The notes: a model not told the origin generated them from the sequence alone. A stretch of DNA of 64,000 bases from Caprella mutica (GCA_947561585.1 CANNZV010000128.1:310001-374000), one strand, 5' to 3'; positions 34,193-45,170 are shown, numbered from the stretch's first letter. Program-made: numbers and translations.

Positions 34193-34689
34193 TATTTAGC
34201 TATTGAATATAAGGATAATTTCACAGTGTTTACTCATGGGCTATCTATATTTTGTTGGAGAAAATGTTCAATCATTACAATAATAATATTATGATAAAAT
34301 TTCAAATACGATGAATTATTACTGTGAATAACAAGTCATTAGGGTTTTTTTCAATTAAATTAGTAGATACGAATTCAATCCTATAATTTAATTACCCAAC
34401 TTTCCAATGTTTTAACCATTTTTATGGTGTTCGAATTTTCCTCCCAGCTTGCCCGAAGTCTCCCTCTAGGAAGGTGCATTCGGACACTTGAACCTCTCTT
34501 ACATTTTGTCTTATAACTTTCGAATGAATGTTCAAACTGTAAAACAGTCTCAACAAAATTGAACTAAGATGATTTATCTACATACAGAAATATTTGTATA
34601 GTTAAATTCGAATTAGTTTACGAATAATTCACTTTTCCCCAAAAGTGTCCGAATACTCCAGGTTCTCCTCTACTGTTTTAATTCTAATA

Positions 34690-35130
34690 TCAGTATACTA
34701 ATTATTTATATGCTATCTATTACTTAAATTCTAATTGAAAGGTAACAATTAATAGCAAAATTGAATTTTTAAATTATGAAAATTGAGATTTAAATGAATT
34801 TGAAGGACATGATGGTTTGAAATGTTTATTTGACAGAGAATTTGAAAGAAAAGAATAGTTACCCATCAAATAAATTATATAAGAGCTTGAAGAATTAAGT
34901 GATCATGATTTTTTTAAATTTAGATTAAATAATCGTCAAATATCCTATTTGTGGTATAAGACATTTAAAATCCACTAGTATCCCGTTAGTGATATAAATT
35001 TTTGAATTCTGTTAAATACTATCAGTCAGATATGTTGTACCCTCTTTTACTCTCACTACAGTTATGTACTTTGTTAAATCTCCATTTTCTAGTGTTTATA
35101 TATTTTTGAAAGGTGCTCACACACTTAAGT
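34690..35130 (+). repeat. Three-island dispersed repeat, copy f
   Basis: Islands at 34855 (ATAGTTACCC), 35007 (TTCTGTTAAATACTATCAG) and 35112 (GGTGCTCACACACTTAA). It corresponds to copy b of the related segment. Confidence 0.7.
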
Positions 35131-35461
35131 CTTTAAGTAATTAGGAGAGACTATCAATGTATAACTGCCTATATCCATTTCAGGTTATTTTAATAAATTC
35201 GTTCATGCAAACTTATTTGTTGAAATGACTCTCTAGAATAGTTATCATAAAGCTGTAAACCATTTCGAAGTTGTTTCGCTCTATTTAATATAATATGTTG
35301 TTCAAGTTGGTTTTTAATAGCTCCTGGATTTCTGAGCAAAGAAAAAAAGAAAGGTTAACTTCTGTCTAATTAAACACACTAATAACTAATTAGTGACAAG
35401 ATTGATAGATGACTAATAAATGAATTAACTACTCTGCTGTATACCTACTGTGCCTTGACCG

Positions 35462-35859
35462 ATTCTGGACAATTTCGGTTGTTGAGAATTCGGTCTCAGA
35501 AAAATCGGTCTCAGTTTATAACGGTGTTATTAAAGAATAATAATAGAATGAGTCGAAATTTTGAGTACTAAAATGTGTAGTTTATTTATAAAAAGCGGAT
35601 AACATCATTAACCGTTGTAAAATGAAAAGTAACATTAGTAATTTTGACATGTATTTAGCATGAGATTTTAGCGGGAAATTCGGTCTTGGGTATAAATAGA
35701 ACTTATGAATTAGATGTATTGCCCAACGAACCCAAATTCCAGGTCATTAAACAATCATGAGGTGTGCAGTAGAACAAACTGGGAGATAAAGAAGACTATA
35801 TAATCGTCATTTCTGTTGAGAGGTTATATATAATTATGAGAACGAAATTTCCGGCCACA
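35462..35859. mobile_element. TIR element with GGTCTCAG words (copy B2)
   Basis: The same element as B1, at the same position of the satellite monomer: flanks GCCTTGACC (35453-35461) and GCCTTCACC (35860-35868). The inner part is shorter and has lost some GGTCTCAG words near the middle. The shared insertion site shows that the two segments descend from one ancestor carrying the insertion. Confidence 0.75.
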
Positions 35860-38028
35860 GCCTTCACCAGCCCTATAAGATGTTTTTACTTTCTTATTCT
35901 GTATACTGTGCCTATACCAGCTCTATAAGATGTTGTTACTTCCTTATTCTGTATACTGTGCCTTTACCAGCACTATAAGATGTTTTTATTTCCTTATTCT
36001 GTATACTGTGCCTTTACCAGCCCTATAAAATGTTGTTACTTCCCTGTTCTGTATACTATGTATTTACCATGCGCTACAAGATGTTGTTACTTCCTTATTC
36101 TGTATACTGTGCCTTTATCAGCCCTATAAGATGTTGTTACTTCCCTATTCTGTACACTGTGCCTTTACCAGCCCTATAAGATGTTGTTACTTCCCTATTC
36201 TGTATACTATGCCTTTACCAGCCCTATAAGATGTTTTTACTTCCTTATTCTGTATACTGTGCCTTTACCAGCCCTAAAAGATGTTGTTACTTCCCTATTC
36301 TGTATACTATGCCTTTACCAGCCCTATAAGATGTTTTCACTTCCTTATTTTGTATAGTGTGCCTTTACCAGCCCTATAAGATGTTGTTACTTCCCTATTC
36401 TGTATACTGTGTCTTTACCAGCCCTATAAGATGTTGTTACTTCCCTGTTCTGTATACTATGCCTTTACCAGCGCTATAAGATGTTGTTACTTCCTTATTC
36501 TGTATACTGTGCCTTTACCAGCCCTATAAGATGTTGTTACTTCCCTGTTCTGTATACTGTGCCTTTACCAGCCCTATAAGATGTTGTTACTTCCCTATTC
36601 TGTATACTGTGACTTTACCAGCCCTATAAGATGTTGTTACTTCCCTGTTCTGTATACTGTGCCTTTACCAGCCCTAAAGATGTTGTTACTTCCCTATTCT
36701 GTATACTGTGACTTTACCAGCCCTATAAGATGTTGTGACTTCCCTATTCTGTATACTGTGCCTTTACCAGCCCTATTAGATGTTGTTACTTCCCTATTCT
36801 GTAAACTGTGCCTTTACCAGCCCTATAAGATGTTGTTACTTCCCTATTCTGTATACTGTGCCTTTACCAGCCCTATAAGATGTTGTTACTTCCCTATTCT
36901 GTATACTGTGACTTTACCAGCCCTATAAGATGTTTTTACTTCCTTATTCTGTATACTGTGCCTTTACCAGCCCTATAAGATGTTGTTACTTCCCTGTTCT
37001 GTATACTGTGTCTTTACCAGCCCTATAAGATGTTGTTACTTCCCTATTCTGTATACTGTGACTTTACCAGCCCTATAAGATGTTGTTACTTCCCTATTCT
37101 GTATACTGTGACTTTACCAGCCCTATAGATGTTGTTACTTCCCTGTTCTGTATACTGTGCCTTTACCAGCCCTATAAGATGTTGTTACTTCCCTATTCTG
37201 TACACTGTGCCTTTACCAGCCCTATAAGATGTTGTTACTTCCCTATTCTGTATACTATGCCTTTACCAGCCCTATAAGATGTTTTTACTTCCTTATTCTG
37301 TATACTGTGCCTTTACCAGCTCTATAAGATGTTGTTACTTCCCTATTCTGTATACTATGCCTTTACCAGCCCTATAAGATGTTTTCACTTCCTTATTTTG
37401 TATAGTGTGCCTTTACCAGCCCTATAAGATGTTGTTACTTCCCTGTTCTGTATACTATGCCTTTACCAGCGCTATAAGATGTTGTTACTTCCTTATTCTG
37501 TATACTGTGCCTTTACCAGCCCTATAAGATGTTGTTACTTCCCTGTTCTGTATACTGTGCCTTTACCAGCCCTATAAGATGTTGTTACTTCCCTATTCTG
37601 TATACTGTGACTTTACCAGCCCTATAAGATGTTGTTACTTCCCTGTTCTGTATACTGTGCCTTTACCAGCCCTATAAGATGTTGTTACTTCCCTATTCTG
37701 TATACTGTGACTTTACCAGCCCTATAAGATGTTGTGACTTCCCTATTCTGTATACTGTGCCTTTACCAGCCCTATTAGATGTTGTTACTTCCCTATTCTG
37801 TAAACTGTGCCTTTACCAGCCCTATAAGATGTTGTTACTTCCCTATTCTGTATACTGTGTCTTTACCAGCCCTATAAGATGTTGTTACTTCCCTATTCTG
37901 TATACTGTGACTTTACCAGCCCTATAAGATGTTGTTACTTCCCTATTCTGTATACTGTGCCTTTACCAGCCCTATAAGATGTTTTTACTTCCCTATTCTG
38001 TATACTGTGCCTTTACCAGCCCTATAAG
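35860..38028 (+). repeat. 50-bp satellite, array 2 (about 43 copies)
   Basis: Same unit and direction as array 1. The rare variant ATGTTTTCACTTCCTTATTT occurs at 36331 and 37379, and the order of variants after each is the same, indicating an internal duplication of 1048 bp (21 units less two single-base deletions). Open frames across the array have no selective sign. Confidence 0.97.
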
Positions 38029-38282
38029 AACACACAGATCCCAAAGTAAAGACAATTTACTTCGACGTTTAGCAGGCCACTTTGTGCAAGCAACTATTGC
38101 TTGTGCTCATGATGATCAGTTTTGAACATTTTGTAAGAACTAATTATACAAATCAGCCTGCTACACTTTGAAGTATTGTCATTATTTTGGGATCTGTGTG
38201 TCCCACTCCCATCGAAAGAGTTAAGGTAATAAAATTTGTTATTTTGTTGGTGTTGATAGACATAAATATGCAGTAGGATAAC

Positions 38283-38630
38283 GTCACAGTACTCGGACAC
38301 TCACAGTACTCGGACACTTACAGTACTCGGACACTCACAGTACTCGGACACTCACAGTACTCGGACACTCACAGTACTCGGGCACTCACTGTACTCGGAC
38401 ACTCACAGTACTCGGACACTCACAGTACTCGGACACTCACAGTACTAGGACACTCACAGTACTCGGACACTCACAGTACTCTGACACTCACAGTACTCGA
38501 ACACTCACAGTACTCGGACACTCACAGTACTCGGACACTCACAGTACTCGGACACTCACAGTACTTGGACACTCACACTACTCGGACACTCACAGTACTC
38601 GGACACTCACAGTACTCGGACAGTGGGTGT
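38283..38630 (+). repeat. 17-bp minisatellite, long array (about 20 copies)
   Basis: Tandem CACTCACAGTACTCGGA units. It is bordered on the left by AAATATGCAGTAGGATAACG and on the right by GTGGGTGTTAACATA, sequences shared with the other arrays. Confidence 0.95.
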
Positions 38631-38706
38631 TAACATAGGACATGAACCAATCTGACCTTTAGAAATTACTTAGTGACCTAACATGTCCTGTATGTTAACA
38701 CCCACT
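38625..38706. repeat. Inverted repeat next to the 17-bp array
   Basis: GTGGGTGTTAACATAGGACA and the inverse TGTCCTGTATGTTAACACCC bracket CTGACCTTTAGAAATTACTT. Single copies of one arm reappear at 44395 and 52100, so this is probably the body of the dispersed element carrying the minisatellite. Confidence 0.65.
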
Positions 38707-38800
38707 TTACGAGTAGTGTGAGCGTAAATAAGTGTCTGAGTCGTTTCTCTCTATTGATTCCGGAAATTCAATAAAATTATATATCATTAAATTAAATATA

Positions 38801-39404
38801 CAGGTAAAGCTCGTACAAAGACAGAATGTTTACCTGAAAAAGAGGTCGCTATACGGATCTAGTGGTCGCTGTAAGGTCAGAAAAATAGTTCACTTAGAGA
38901 TTTAAACTTTGAATTAAAGAAACGCTAATGATGGTGAACAATCTCCGATTATTATTATTATTTATCAAAATTTAAATGGAAATTTTATAATAATTACATA
39001 ACTTACTCACGTAATTGTACGAAATAATAAGTTAGGTAAAATATAACAAAGATATTAGCAACTTATTACATATGAACATACGTGAATATATAATATTCAA
39101 TGTAAAATAGTTAAACCTTATTTTAATTTCTAAATAGCGTCTTTAATCGACGAAAAATATATAGGGAAAGAGTAACAAAATCATGTTCCTGAAAACAATA
39201 CATTAAGTGTTGATTGAAAGTTGTACTACCTCTGAATATATTCATTGTATGACTAGATACTTGGTAGACGAATAAATGATTTGTTAAACCATATAATTTA
39301 AAGAGATCGTTGTAGGAGCTGCAGGTACTTTAGAACGGATATTTATTTTTGACCGTTTAAGAGGATATCCATTTAAAGATCGTCCGCTGAACGTCCCGTT
39401 GCTG
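38801..39404. mobile_element. pogo/Tigger-like MITE (copy 2)
   Basis: It starts CAGGTAAAGCTCGTAC after TA and ends ...GATCGTCCGCTGAACGTCCC...GCTG. AGATCGTTGTAGGAGCTGCAG near 39302 matches copy 1 at 6450 (with small differences). The right-hand TA is imperfect. Confidence 0.5.
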
Positions 39405-39461
39405 TTAAAATAATATATGTGTTTTAAAGTATAATAACTAAATAATGAGCATATTTAAATT

Positions 39462-40381
39462 ATGCAACGTTAAAGGCATTTCACAAAATTATATCTAAAT
39501 TATACATTATTTAAAACATACCAAAGTAGAATGTATGTTAATCATATACAGACCAAATTATAATTTTAATTAGTTTCTTAACCAATTGATTTCTTTCCAG
39601 CTCATCCGTTAAAAAAAAAACATAATACAACGAAATCACACTATTTTCAATTCCTAATTGTATTTTTCGTGGTTTCACATTCATTAATTTGTCTTTTCAT
39701 TTTTTCAAATTATAATATCTTCAAACAGGAAAATGATTTTAGTCTCAATATTTTGTAAATGAAATTGAATTATCTGATATATTTTTAAATTCTATTGAAA
39801 AAGATTAAGGTGTAACATTATAGATAATAATAATCTAATTATTTTTCTCTTTACAAAGATTTAAGAATATTTCATAATTTACACTTTTACTATCCCATTT
39901 CGAACCAGTTTGGTGTTTTTCGTAGTATCATACTAATTATTTTTTGAGAATAATAGACTGCACAGAAAGATGAATGTCTATCTCTTTATAAACAATGAAC
40001 AGACGATAATAATCAATAAACCTGTTAATAAAAATCAATAAATCATGTATACCCGTTAACATGTACTTTGTGTGGTTATTTAACCACAAGCACACAGAGG
40101 AGTATCAGTCGATCTCTAAATTGGTTAATGTTGTAGCATAGAGGCGACATGTTCTGGTTGGCAGTTGTCCCTTGTTTTACAAGGTATGATTGATTGATTT
40201 TATTTTATGTTTTTGTTTATAAAAGCCTACCTAATATTTTTGTTTATTATATAGTTTGCCCTAAAAGCCAATGATCATCAAAGGACGTGATGAGTATATT
40301 CATAAATTTTAGCTCCACTTGTTTTAGTAACTCTCACGAATAAATTGTTTTATTGATGGTGTATAATATTATTCACGTAAG
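39462..40381. other. Head fragment of the dispersed repeat, then unassigned sequence
   Basis: CAACGTTAAAGGCATTTCACA and ATCATATACAGACCAA (39465-39555) match the head of the three-island repeat, but no islands follow. The remainder to 40381 was not recognised. Confidence 0.4.
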
Positions 40382-40822
40382 CAAATAGATATGAACATTG
40401 TACAATTCTAAGTTAAATTTATATATGTAAATTTCATATTAGATATACAACAGTATTACAAATCAATTCAAAAAATGCGTGCAATATCAAACTAATCATT
40501 GAGGAAGAAGGTGTTTCTTAATTTTCTGTGCAAAAGAATTTAGAGTTGGACAGTTGAATATTTGATGTGGTTATCATGGAGAATCTTAGGGCCTGAACCA
40601 TTGATTGTCTTTGTGTTACAAATATCCTTTAAAAGCTAGAACAAAGTTGTCAGCTTTTTTAGTTTTATGATGGTGAGGAACTGTTCTATAATGATCTACA
40701 TTTTCAAAACTGCATAATAAGTCAGCTAGTAACATTTCAGGTCTTTTGAAAAAATGATTTAGTATGAGGTAGGTCGTAAGTTTTACATTTAGTCGAATTT
40801 ACTTTTTGTAGAAAAGAAAATT
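40382..40822 (+). repeat. 441-bp perfect direct repeat, left copy
   Basis: Every base from CAAATAGATATGAACATTG to AGAAAAGAAAATT is the same as 43733-44173 (read by eye over the full length). The two copies bracket the rearranged Ty3/gypsy insert exactly. The repeat lacks TG...CA ends and a polypurine/primer context, so it is not an LTR. Confidence 0.95.
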
Positions 40823-40999
40823 ACGATCTTCTTGTTGATAGGTATTCGGTAGAGTGGAGATATACCTGTGGGCCATTAAAGCCCATTTTTCATATTCAGC
40901 CTCTGCATTCGGATCTTCCGGATTTATGTGCAAAACCACAGGCAAAGATTTTAACCTCGGAGTTTCGGTTACAACTGCTGTTTCATCTTCATTCCCCAT
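40823..40999 (-). pseudogene. gag: Inverted Ty3/gypsy gag 5' fragment
   Basis: On the minus strand a frame begins at an ATG (40999-40997) and encodes about 58 residues, MGNEDETAVVTETPR then VVLHINPEDPNAEAEYEKW, resembling the start of Gag in this kind of element (a proline-rich lead, DP(N/D)xxxA and a W-containing helix). It runs straight into the 441-bp repeat, where it is cut off. It points away from the pol fragment to its right, so the element is inverted at its 5' side. Confidence 0.6.
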
Positions 41000-41020
41000 T
41001 TTGTTTATGCCCACAGTTGA

Positions 41021-43249
41021 ATTGACCTTACGTCTGCTTACCATCAAATCCCTCTAGAGGAATCAGATAGAAAATTTACAGCCTTTGAGGCTAATGGTAA
41101 ACTTTTCGAGTTCAATAGACTTAGCTTTGGTCTCACCAACGGATCGGCTTGCTTTCAGCGCTCGATCGATGACTTAGTTACTAAGTACAATTTAAAGAAA
41201 TGTTTTCCCTTCATGGATGACATCACTATAGCTGGTTCTTCCTTAGAAGAGCATGATAAAAATTTAGCTTCGTTCTTAGACGTGGTTAAGAAACACGGAC
41301 TAACTCTTAATGAAAAGAAAAGCAACTATCGTCAAACTTCTATAAACCTATTAGGCTATAAGATTTCGCATAACTGGGTTCAACCTGATCCTGATAGATT
41401 ACAAGGCCTAAAGTCATTGAATATGCCTATGAGCAGAAAAGAATTAGATAGATTAAAAGGAATGTTGGCATATTATGCGAAATGGATTAAGGGGTACTCA
41501 GAAAAGATTAGTTTATTAAGTTATGCGACCTTGCCTTTAAGTAAAAATGCTGAACAACGCATTTACGATTTAATTGATGAATTAAGTAAAGTTACTCTAA
41601 AGCGTATAGATTCTAATTTACCATTTACTATTGAAACTGACGCTAGTTATGGAGCAATTGCTGCTACCTTGTCGCAAGAATCTCACCCTGTAGCTTTCTT
41701 TTCCCGCACTTTAAATACTAGCGAAAGAAATCATAGCAGCGTGGAAAAGGAAGCTTATGCGATAATAGAAAGTGTCCGAAAGTGGAGTCATTTACTTTTG
41801 GGTAAAAGATTCACTATTATAACCGATCAGAAATCTGTGAGCTTTATGTTTGATGAAAAACATTCTTCAAATGTGAAAAACGACAAGATTGCTCGCTGGC
41901 GTGTTGAACTATTACCGTATAAATTTACTATTGTTTACAGACCGGGAAAATTGAATGTTCCCGCTGATGCGTTAACACGTCAAAATGAAGTGAGGGGAGT
42001 ACATGATAATTTACGAAAATATAAGAAGATATTCACTAATGTCAAACTCGCCAATTCTTTGGGTAATTACAGTCTTATTCTTAAGAAGGTTCATTCTCAT
42101 TATGGGCATCCTGGAGTAACTCGAATGTTTGACCTTGTGAAGCGGTTGAAGTTACCTGTATCTTTGAATGATGTTAGAAATATTTGCTCAGAATGCAGTG
42201 TTTGTTCGCAGCTTAAACCTAATTTTTCAAAAGTTTCACAAGATACACTCATTTCCGCAATACGTCCCTTAGATAGAATTAGTATTGATTTCAAAGGGCC
42301 TTTGCCAAACACCTTTCAAAATAATAAGTTTCTTTTTGTCGCGGTAGATGAGTATTCGCGATTTCCTTTTGCCTTCCCTTGTAAAAATATTAATTCCGAA
42401 ACTGTTATAACTTGTTTGAATAAAATATTTAGTTTTTGTGGGACTCCTCAGTTTGTACATAGTGACAGAGGTACTGCTTTCATGTCCCAAGCCGTGAAGG
42501 ACTTTTTGTTTACTAGAGGTATTGCTTCGAGTCATTCTACACCGTATCACCCAACGGGTAATTCACAATGTGAGCGTTATGTAGGAACTATATGGAAAAC
42601 CATAACTTTAAATCTAAAAGACAATAAGGTTGATATTTCTAAATGGGATTCCTTTGTTGATATAGCCTTGGATAATGTGAGGTCACTCATCAACACGTCA
42701 ACTAATGAAATACCTCATGACAAATTCTTTTGTTTTGAAAGAAGAGTCTTCTTTCAGAAAAATGAAGACAGTGAGGTAAACAGGCAACGCTTTATGTACT
42801 TAAAAAAATTCGTTCGTGGTAAGGTCGATCCATTGGTTGAGCAAGTTGAAATTCTAAATTATAATCCCAAATATTCTGAGATAAAGCATGACGATGGTAG
42901 GATAGACACTGTTTCCAATAATAATCTCTCTCGATGTCCTTCCCCAAACCTTGATAATCCCCTAGATATGACCGATCCTGACCTGACAGGAAAAGTGTAT
43001 GAAAAATATGAACATCCTACGTCGCCTCGGAATGATGAAAATCTGGTTCCTGGTTCTGATACTGCGATGTCTCCCTGTACGCCGTCTCCAGAGTTATCAT
43101 TTGATTATAACTCTCCAAATACTTCTCCTATTCCTTCAAATGAATCTTCTCCACTGGAGATAGACACTCCTGATCAACCTGTGGTTGTTCGTAGATCTAG
43201 TCGAGTATCTAAACCTCCTGATAGATACAAAGCTTTAAATTTTCGGTAG
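41021..43249 (+). CDS. pol: Ty3/gypsy Pol fragment (RT, RNase H, integrase)
   Basis: From the junction at about 41021 the frame is open for 742 residues. It begins in the middle of RT (IDLTSAYHQIPLEESDRKF, LSFGLTNGSACF, active site PFMDDITIAG with both Asp). RNase H residues are in TDASYG, EKEAYA and TDQKS. The integrase has its zinc finger (HSHYGHPG ... CSECSVC) and DDE residues in SIDFKGPLP, HSDRGTAF and SQCERYVG. The C-terminal tail is rich in Ser/Pro/Asp and ends SSRVSKPPDRYK. The protease and early RT are missing. There are no stops or frameshifts, which fits a recent insertion. It is related to, but clearly distinct from, the copy at 1-1851. Confidence 0.93.
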   Translation: MDLTSAYHQIPLEESDRKFTAFEANGKLFEFNRLSFGLTNGSACFQRSIDDLVTKYNLKKCFPFMDDITIAGSSLEEHDKNLASFLDVVKKHGLTLNEKKSNYRQTSINLLGYKISHNWVQPDPDRLQGLKSLNMPMSRKELDRLKGMLAYYAKWIKGYSEKISLLSYATLPLSKNAEQRIYDLIDELSKVTLKRIDSNLPFTIETDASYGAIAATLSQESHPVAFFSRTLNTSERNHSSVEKEAYAIIESVRKWSHLLLGKRFTIITDQKSVSFMFDEKHSSNVKNDKIARWRVELLPYKFTIVYRPGKLNVPADALTRQNEVRGVHDNLRKYKKIFTNVKLANSLGNYSLILKKVHSHYGHPGVTRMFDLVKRLKLPVSLNDVRNICSECSVCSQLKPNFSKVSQDTLISAIRPLDRISIDFKGPLPNTFQNNKFLFVAVDEYSRFPFAFPCKNINSETVITCLNKIFSFCGTPQFVHSDRGTAFMSQAVKDFLFTRGIASSHSTPYHPTGNSQCERYVGTIWKTITLNLKDNKVDISKWDSFVDIALDNVRSLINTSTNEIPHDKFFCFERRVFFQKNEDSEVNRQRFMYLKKFVRGKVDPLVEQVEILNYNPKYSEIKHDDGRIDTVSNNNLSRCPSPNLDNPLDMTDPDLTGKVYEKYEHPTSPRNDENLVPGSDTAMSPCTPSPELSFDYNSPNTSPIPSNESSPLEIDTPDQPVVVRRSSRVSKPPDRYKALNFR

Positions 43250-43296
43250 TTCTGAGAGATATGATGAATAAAAAAAAAAAATTTAGTGGGGGAGAT

Positions 43297-43732
43297 TGAT
43301 ATATTTTTCTGTATTATTTTATTCATCAATTTTTTGTACTGCAATTTCCCTTGAGATACCTTAGTTTTTCATATGGCAACACTGTCATGGCAGATATCTT
43401 ACCGGTGTGCAGAAAAAGTGTAGCTCCTGAATTTTGTCCTGAAATAACATTTTATAAGTACTGACGTGGGGGGGCGGTGAAACAAGGTTTAATATGAACT
43501 AGATAATCTGTTTTTTTGTTAAAGAGTACATTGGTAGTCTTACTACAATCATACCTTGTTGCCATGGTAACTGAATAGTTCTTTGCTTTATATTGTTTAT
43601 TTAATTTATATTAGTGGTTGTATAGATGGTATCTGATTTAGGTTTTCTTTTTCAGTATGCTGTCCTTTTCAGTTGAATTGTTGAAGTATTAAAGTCTCAA
43701 ATTGAACCTTGTTTCACCGCCCCCCCACGTCA
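43297..43732 (+). repeat. Putative 3' LTR ending at the 441-bp repeat
   Basis: A polypurine-like tract (AGTGGGGGAGAT) precedes TGATATATTTTTCTG, and the sequence ends CCCCCCCACGTCA directly at the right 441-bp copy, giving TG...CA ends over 436 bp. There is no matching 5' LTR. The terminal 271 bp form a separate inverted-repeat unit. Confidence 0.5.
43462..43732. repeat. 271-bp unit with 28-bp perfect inverted ends
   Basis: TGACGTGGGGGGGCGGTGAA and eight further bases at 43462 are exactly inverted at 43705-43732. Beyond 28 bp the similarity weakens. It could be a MITE that landed in the LTR or an unusual LTR structure; its right end coincides with the insert boundary. Confidence 0.8.
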
Positions 43733-44173
43733 CAAATAGATATGAACATTGTACAATTCTAAGTTAAATTTATATATGTAAATTTCATATTAGATATACA
43801 ACAGTATTACAAATCAATTCAAAAAATGCGTGCAATATCAAACTAATCATTGAGGAAGAAGGTGTTTCTTAATTTTCTGTGCAAAAGAATTTAGAGTTGG
43901 ACAGTTGAATATTTGATGTGGTTATCATGGAGAATCTTAGGGCCTGAACCATTGATTGTCTTTGTGTTACAAATATCCTTTAAAAGCTAGAACAAAGTTG
44001 TCAGCTTTTTTAGTTTTATGATGGTGAGGAACTGTTCTATAATGATCTACATTTTCAAAACTGCATAATAAGTCAGCTAGTAACATTTCAGGTCTTTTGA
44101 AAAAATGATTTAGTATGAGGTAGGTCGTAAGTTTTACATTTAGTCGAATTTACTTTTTGTAGAAAAGAAAATT
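43733..44173 (+). repeat. 441-bp perfect direct repeat, right copy
   Basis: Identical to 40382-40822. After it the sequence (TATTAATTTGGTCGTTGG) differs from that after the left copy, as expected if it continues the original locus. Confidence 0.95.
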
Positions 44174-44365
44174 TATTAATTTGGTCGTTGGAGCTCGTCT
44201 CGATATAATATGCAGTAATTGATGTAAGGATAACTGAACTATAATAATTTTTAAGGGAAACTGCTATTTTTTCTCATACAATTAATTTGTAAAAGTTAAT
44301 TAATGATCTGTTTTAACACCTTGCTACATAATTTCGACAAATGGGCTTTAGAACAGGTCAGGATT

Positions 44366-44480
44366 CAATCCGAACTTTAGAAATTACTTACTGACCTAAC
44401 ATGTCCTGTATGTTAACACCCACTTTACGAGTACTGTGAGAGTAAATAAGTGTCTGATTACTGCTACGTTCCCCTGTATT
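44366..44480 (+). repeat. Fragment of the 17-bp minisatellite element
   Basis: CTTTAGAAATTACTTACTGA, CATGTCCTGTATGTTAACAC and a single GAGTACTGTGAGAGTAAATA match the right-hand flank of the array at 38.6 kb. The array itself is absent. Confidence 0.65.
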
Positions 44481-44590
44481 GATTTCTATGAAATTGGATA
44501 TTATTTAATTACATATAATCCATAATACTGGAGTTAAAATAATATAAATTTGAAACTATAATATTTTGATAATAAACATATTACATTAAA

Positions 44591-45170
44591 GGTATTTTTA
44601 CATTAAAGGCATTGGGCAAATTAATATTTAAATTATACAATATATAAATCTTACCAAAATAAAGTGTACGCACATAAAAAAAGAGAAAAATAATCAGCAA
44701 TAATTGTTACACCCATTTTATTGCAATTTTTAGACTATCTAGTTAATAACCTTCTCATATCAGTAGTGTCAATGATAGAAAAATGAGTTTCATTATTGAA
44801 TTTTATAAGTATGAATAACAAAACCTAGTTCAATTTAATTGACATGGAAAAGTGTTTTGGAAATTATATTCTTCAGAATACTCATGAAAATTAAGATAGT
44901 TACCCTTCTAATCAATTATATTATAATTTCAAAGTTCAATCCAAATGAATTTATTTATTTTTAAATGAATTATCGATAAAGATACTAATATAGATATAAT
45001 TTCAATCCAATTAAAGAAATTTATAAAATCGATTATATTTTAATTTCTTGATAAATACTCCCAGTTAAAAAGGGTCTACTGTTTACGATTCATAGAAGGT
45101 GATTTCTCTAGTGGTTCCATCCTTATCCCCAAAATTATTAATTTTTAGGGTGTTCATGCACCTAAGACCT
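44591..45170 (+). repeat. Three-island dispersed repeat, copy g
   Basis: Head TTAAAGGCATTGGGCAAATT, island 1 at 44896 (ATAGTTACCC), island 2 at 45053 (TTCTTGATAAATACT) and island 3 at 45148 (GGGTGTTCATGCACCT). Confidence 0.7.

Larger units (their letters stand above)
32173..34670. mobile_element. TIR element GGGGAGAACC, outer shell of a three-level nest
   Basis: Ends GGGGAGAACCGGGAGCATTC and the inverse GAATACTCCAGGTTCTCCTC are both followed by TA duplications (32171-32172, 34671-34672). Internal GTTCGGACAGTGTCCGAACC near 32568 is a perfect palindrome repeating the terminal word. No transposase frame was recognised. Confidence 0.7.

Noticed and set aside
38283..38630. CRISPR-like array in the 17-bp repeat
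   Set aside because: No spacers; simple tandem minisatellite.
40382..44173. The 441-bp repeats as LTRs
   Set aside because: They lack TG...CA ends; the polypurine tract and LTR-like start lie inside at 43297, and the gag fragment between them is inverted.
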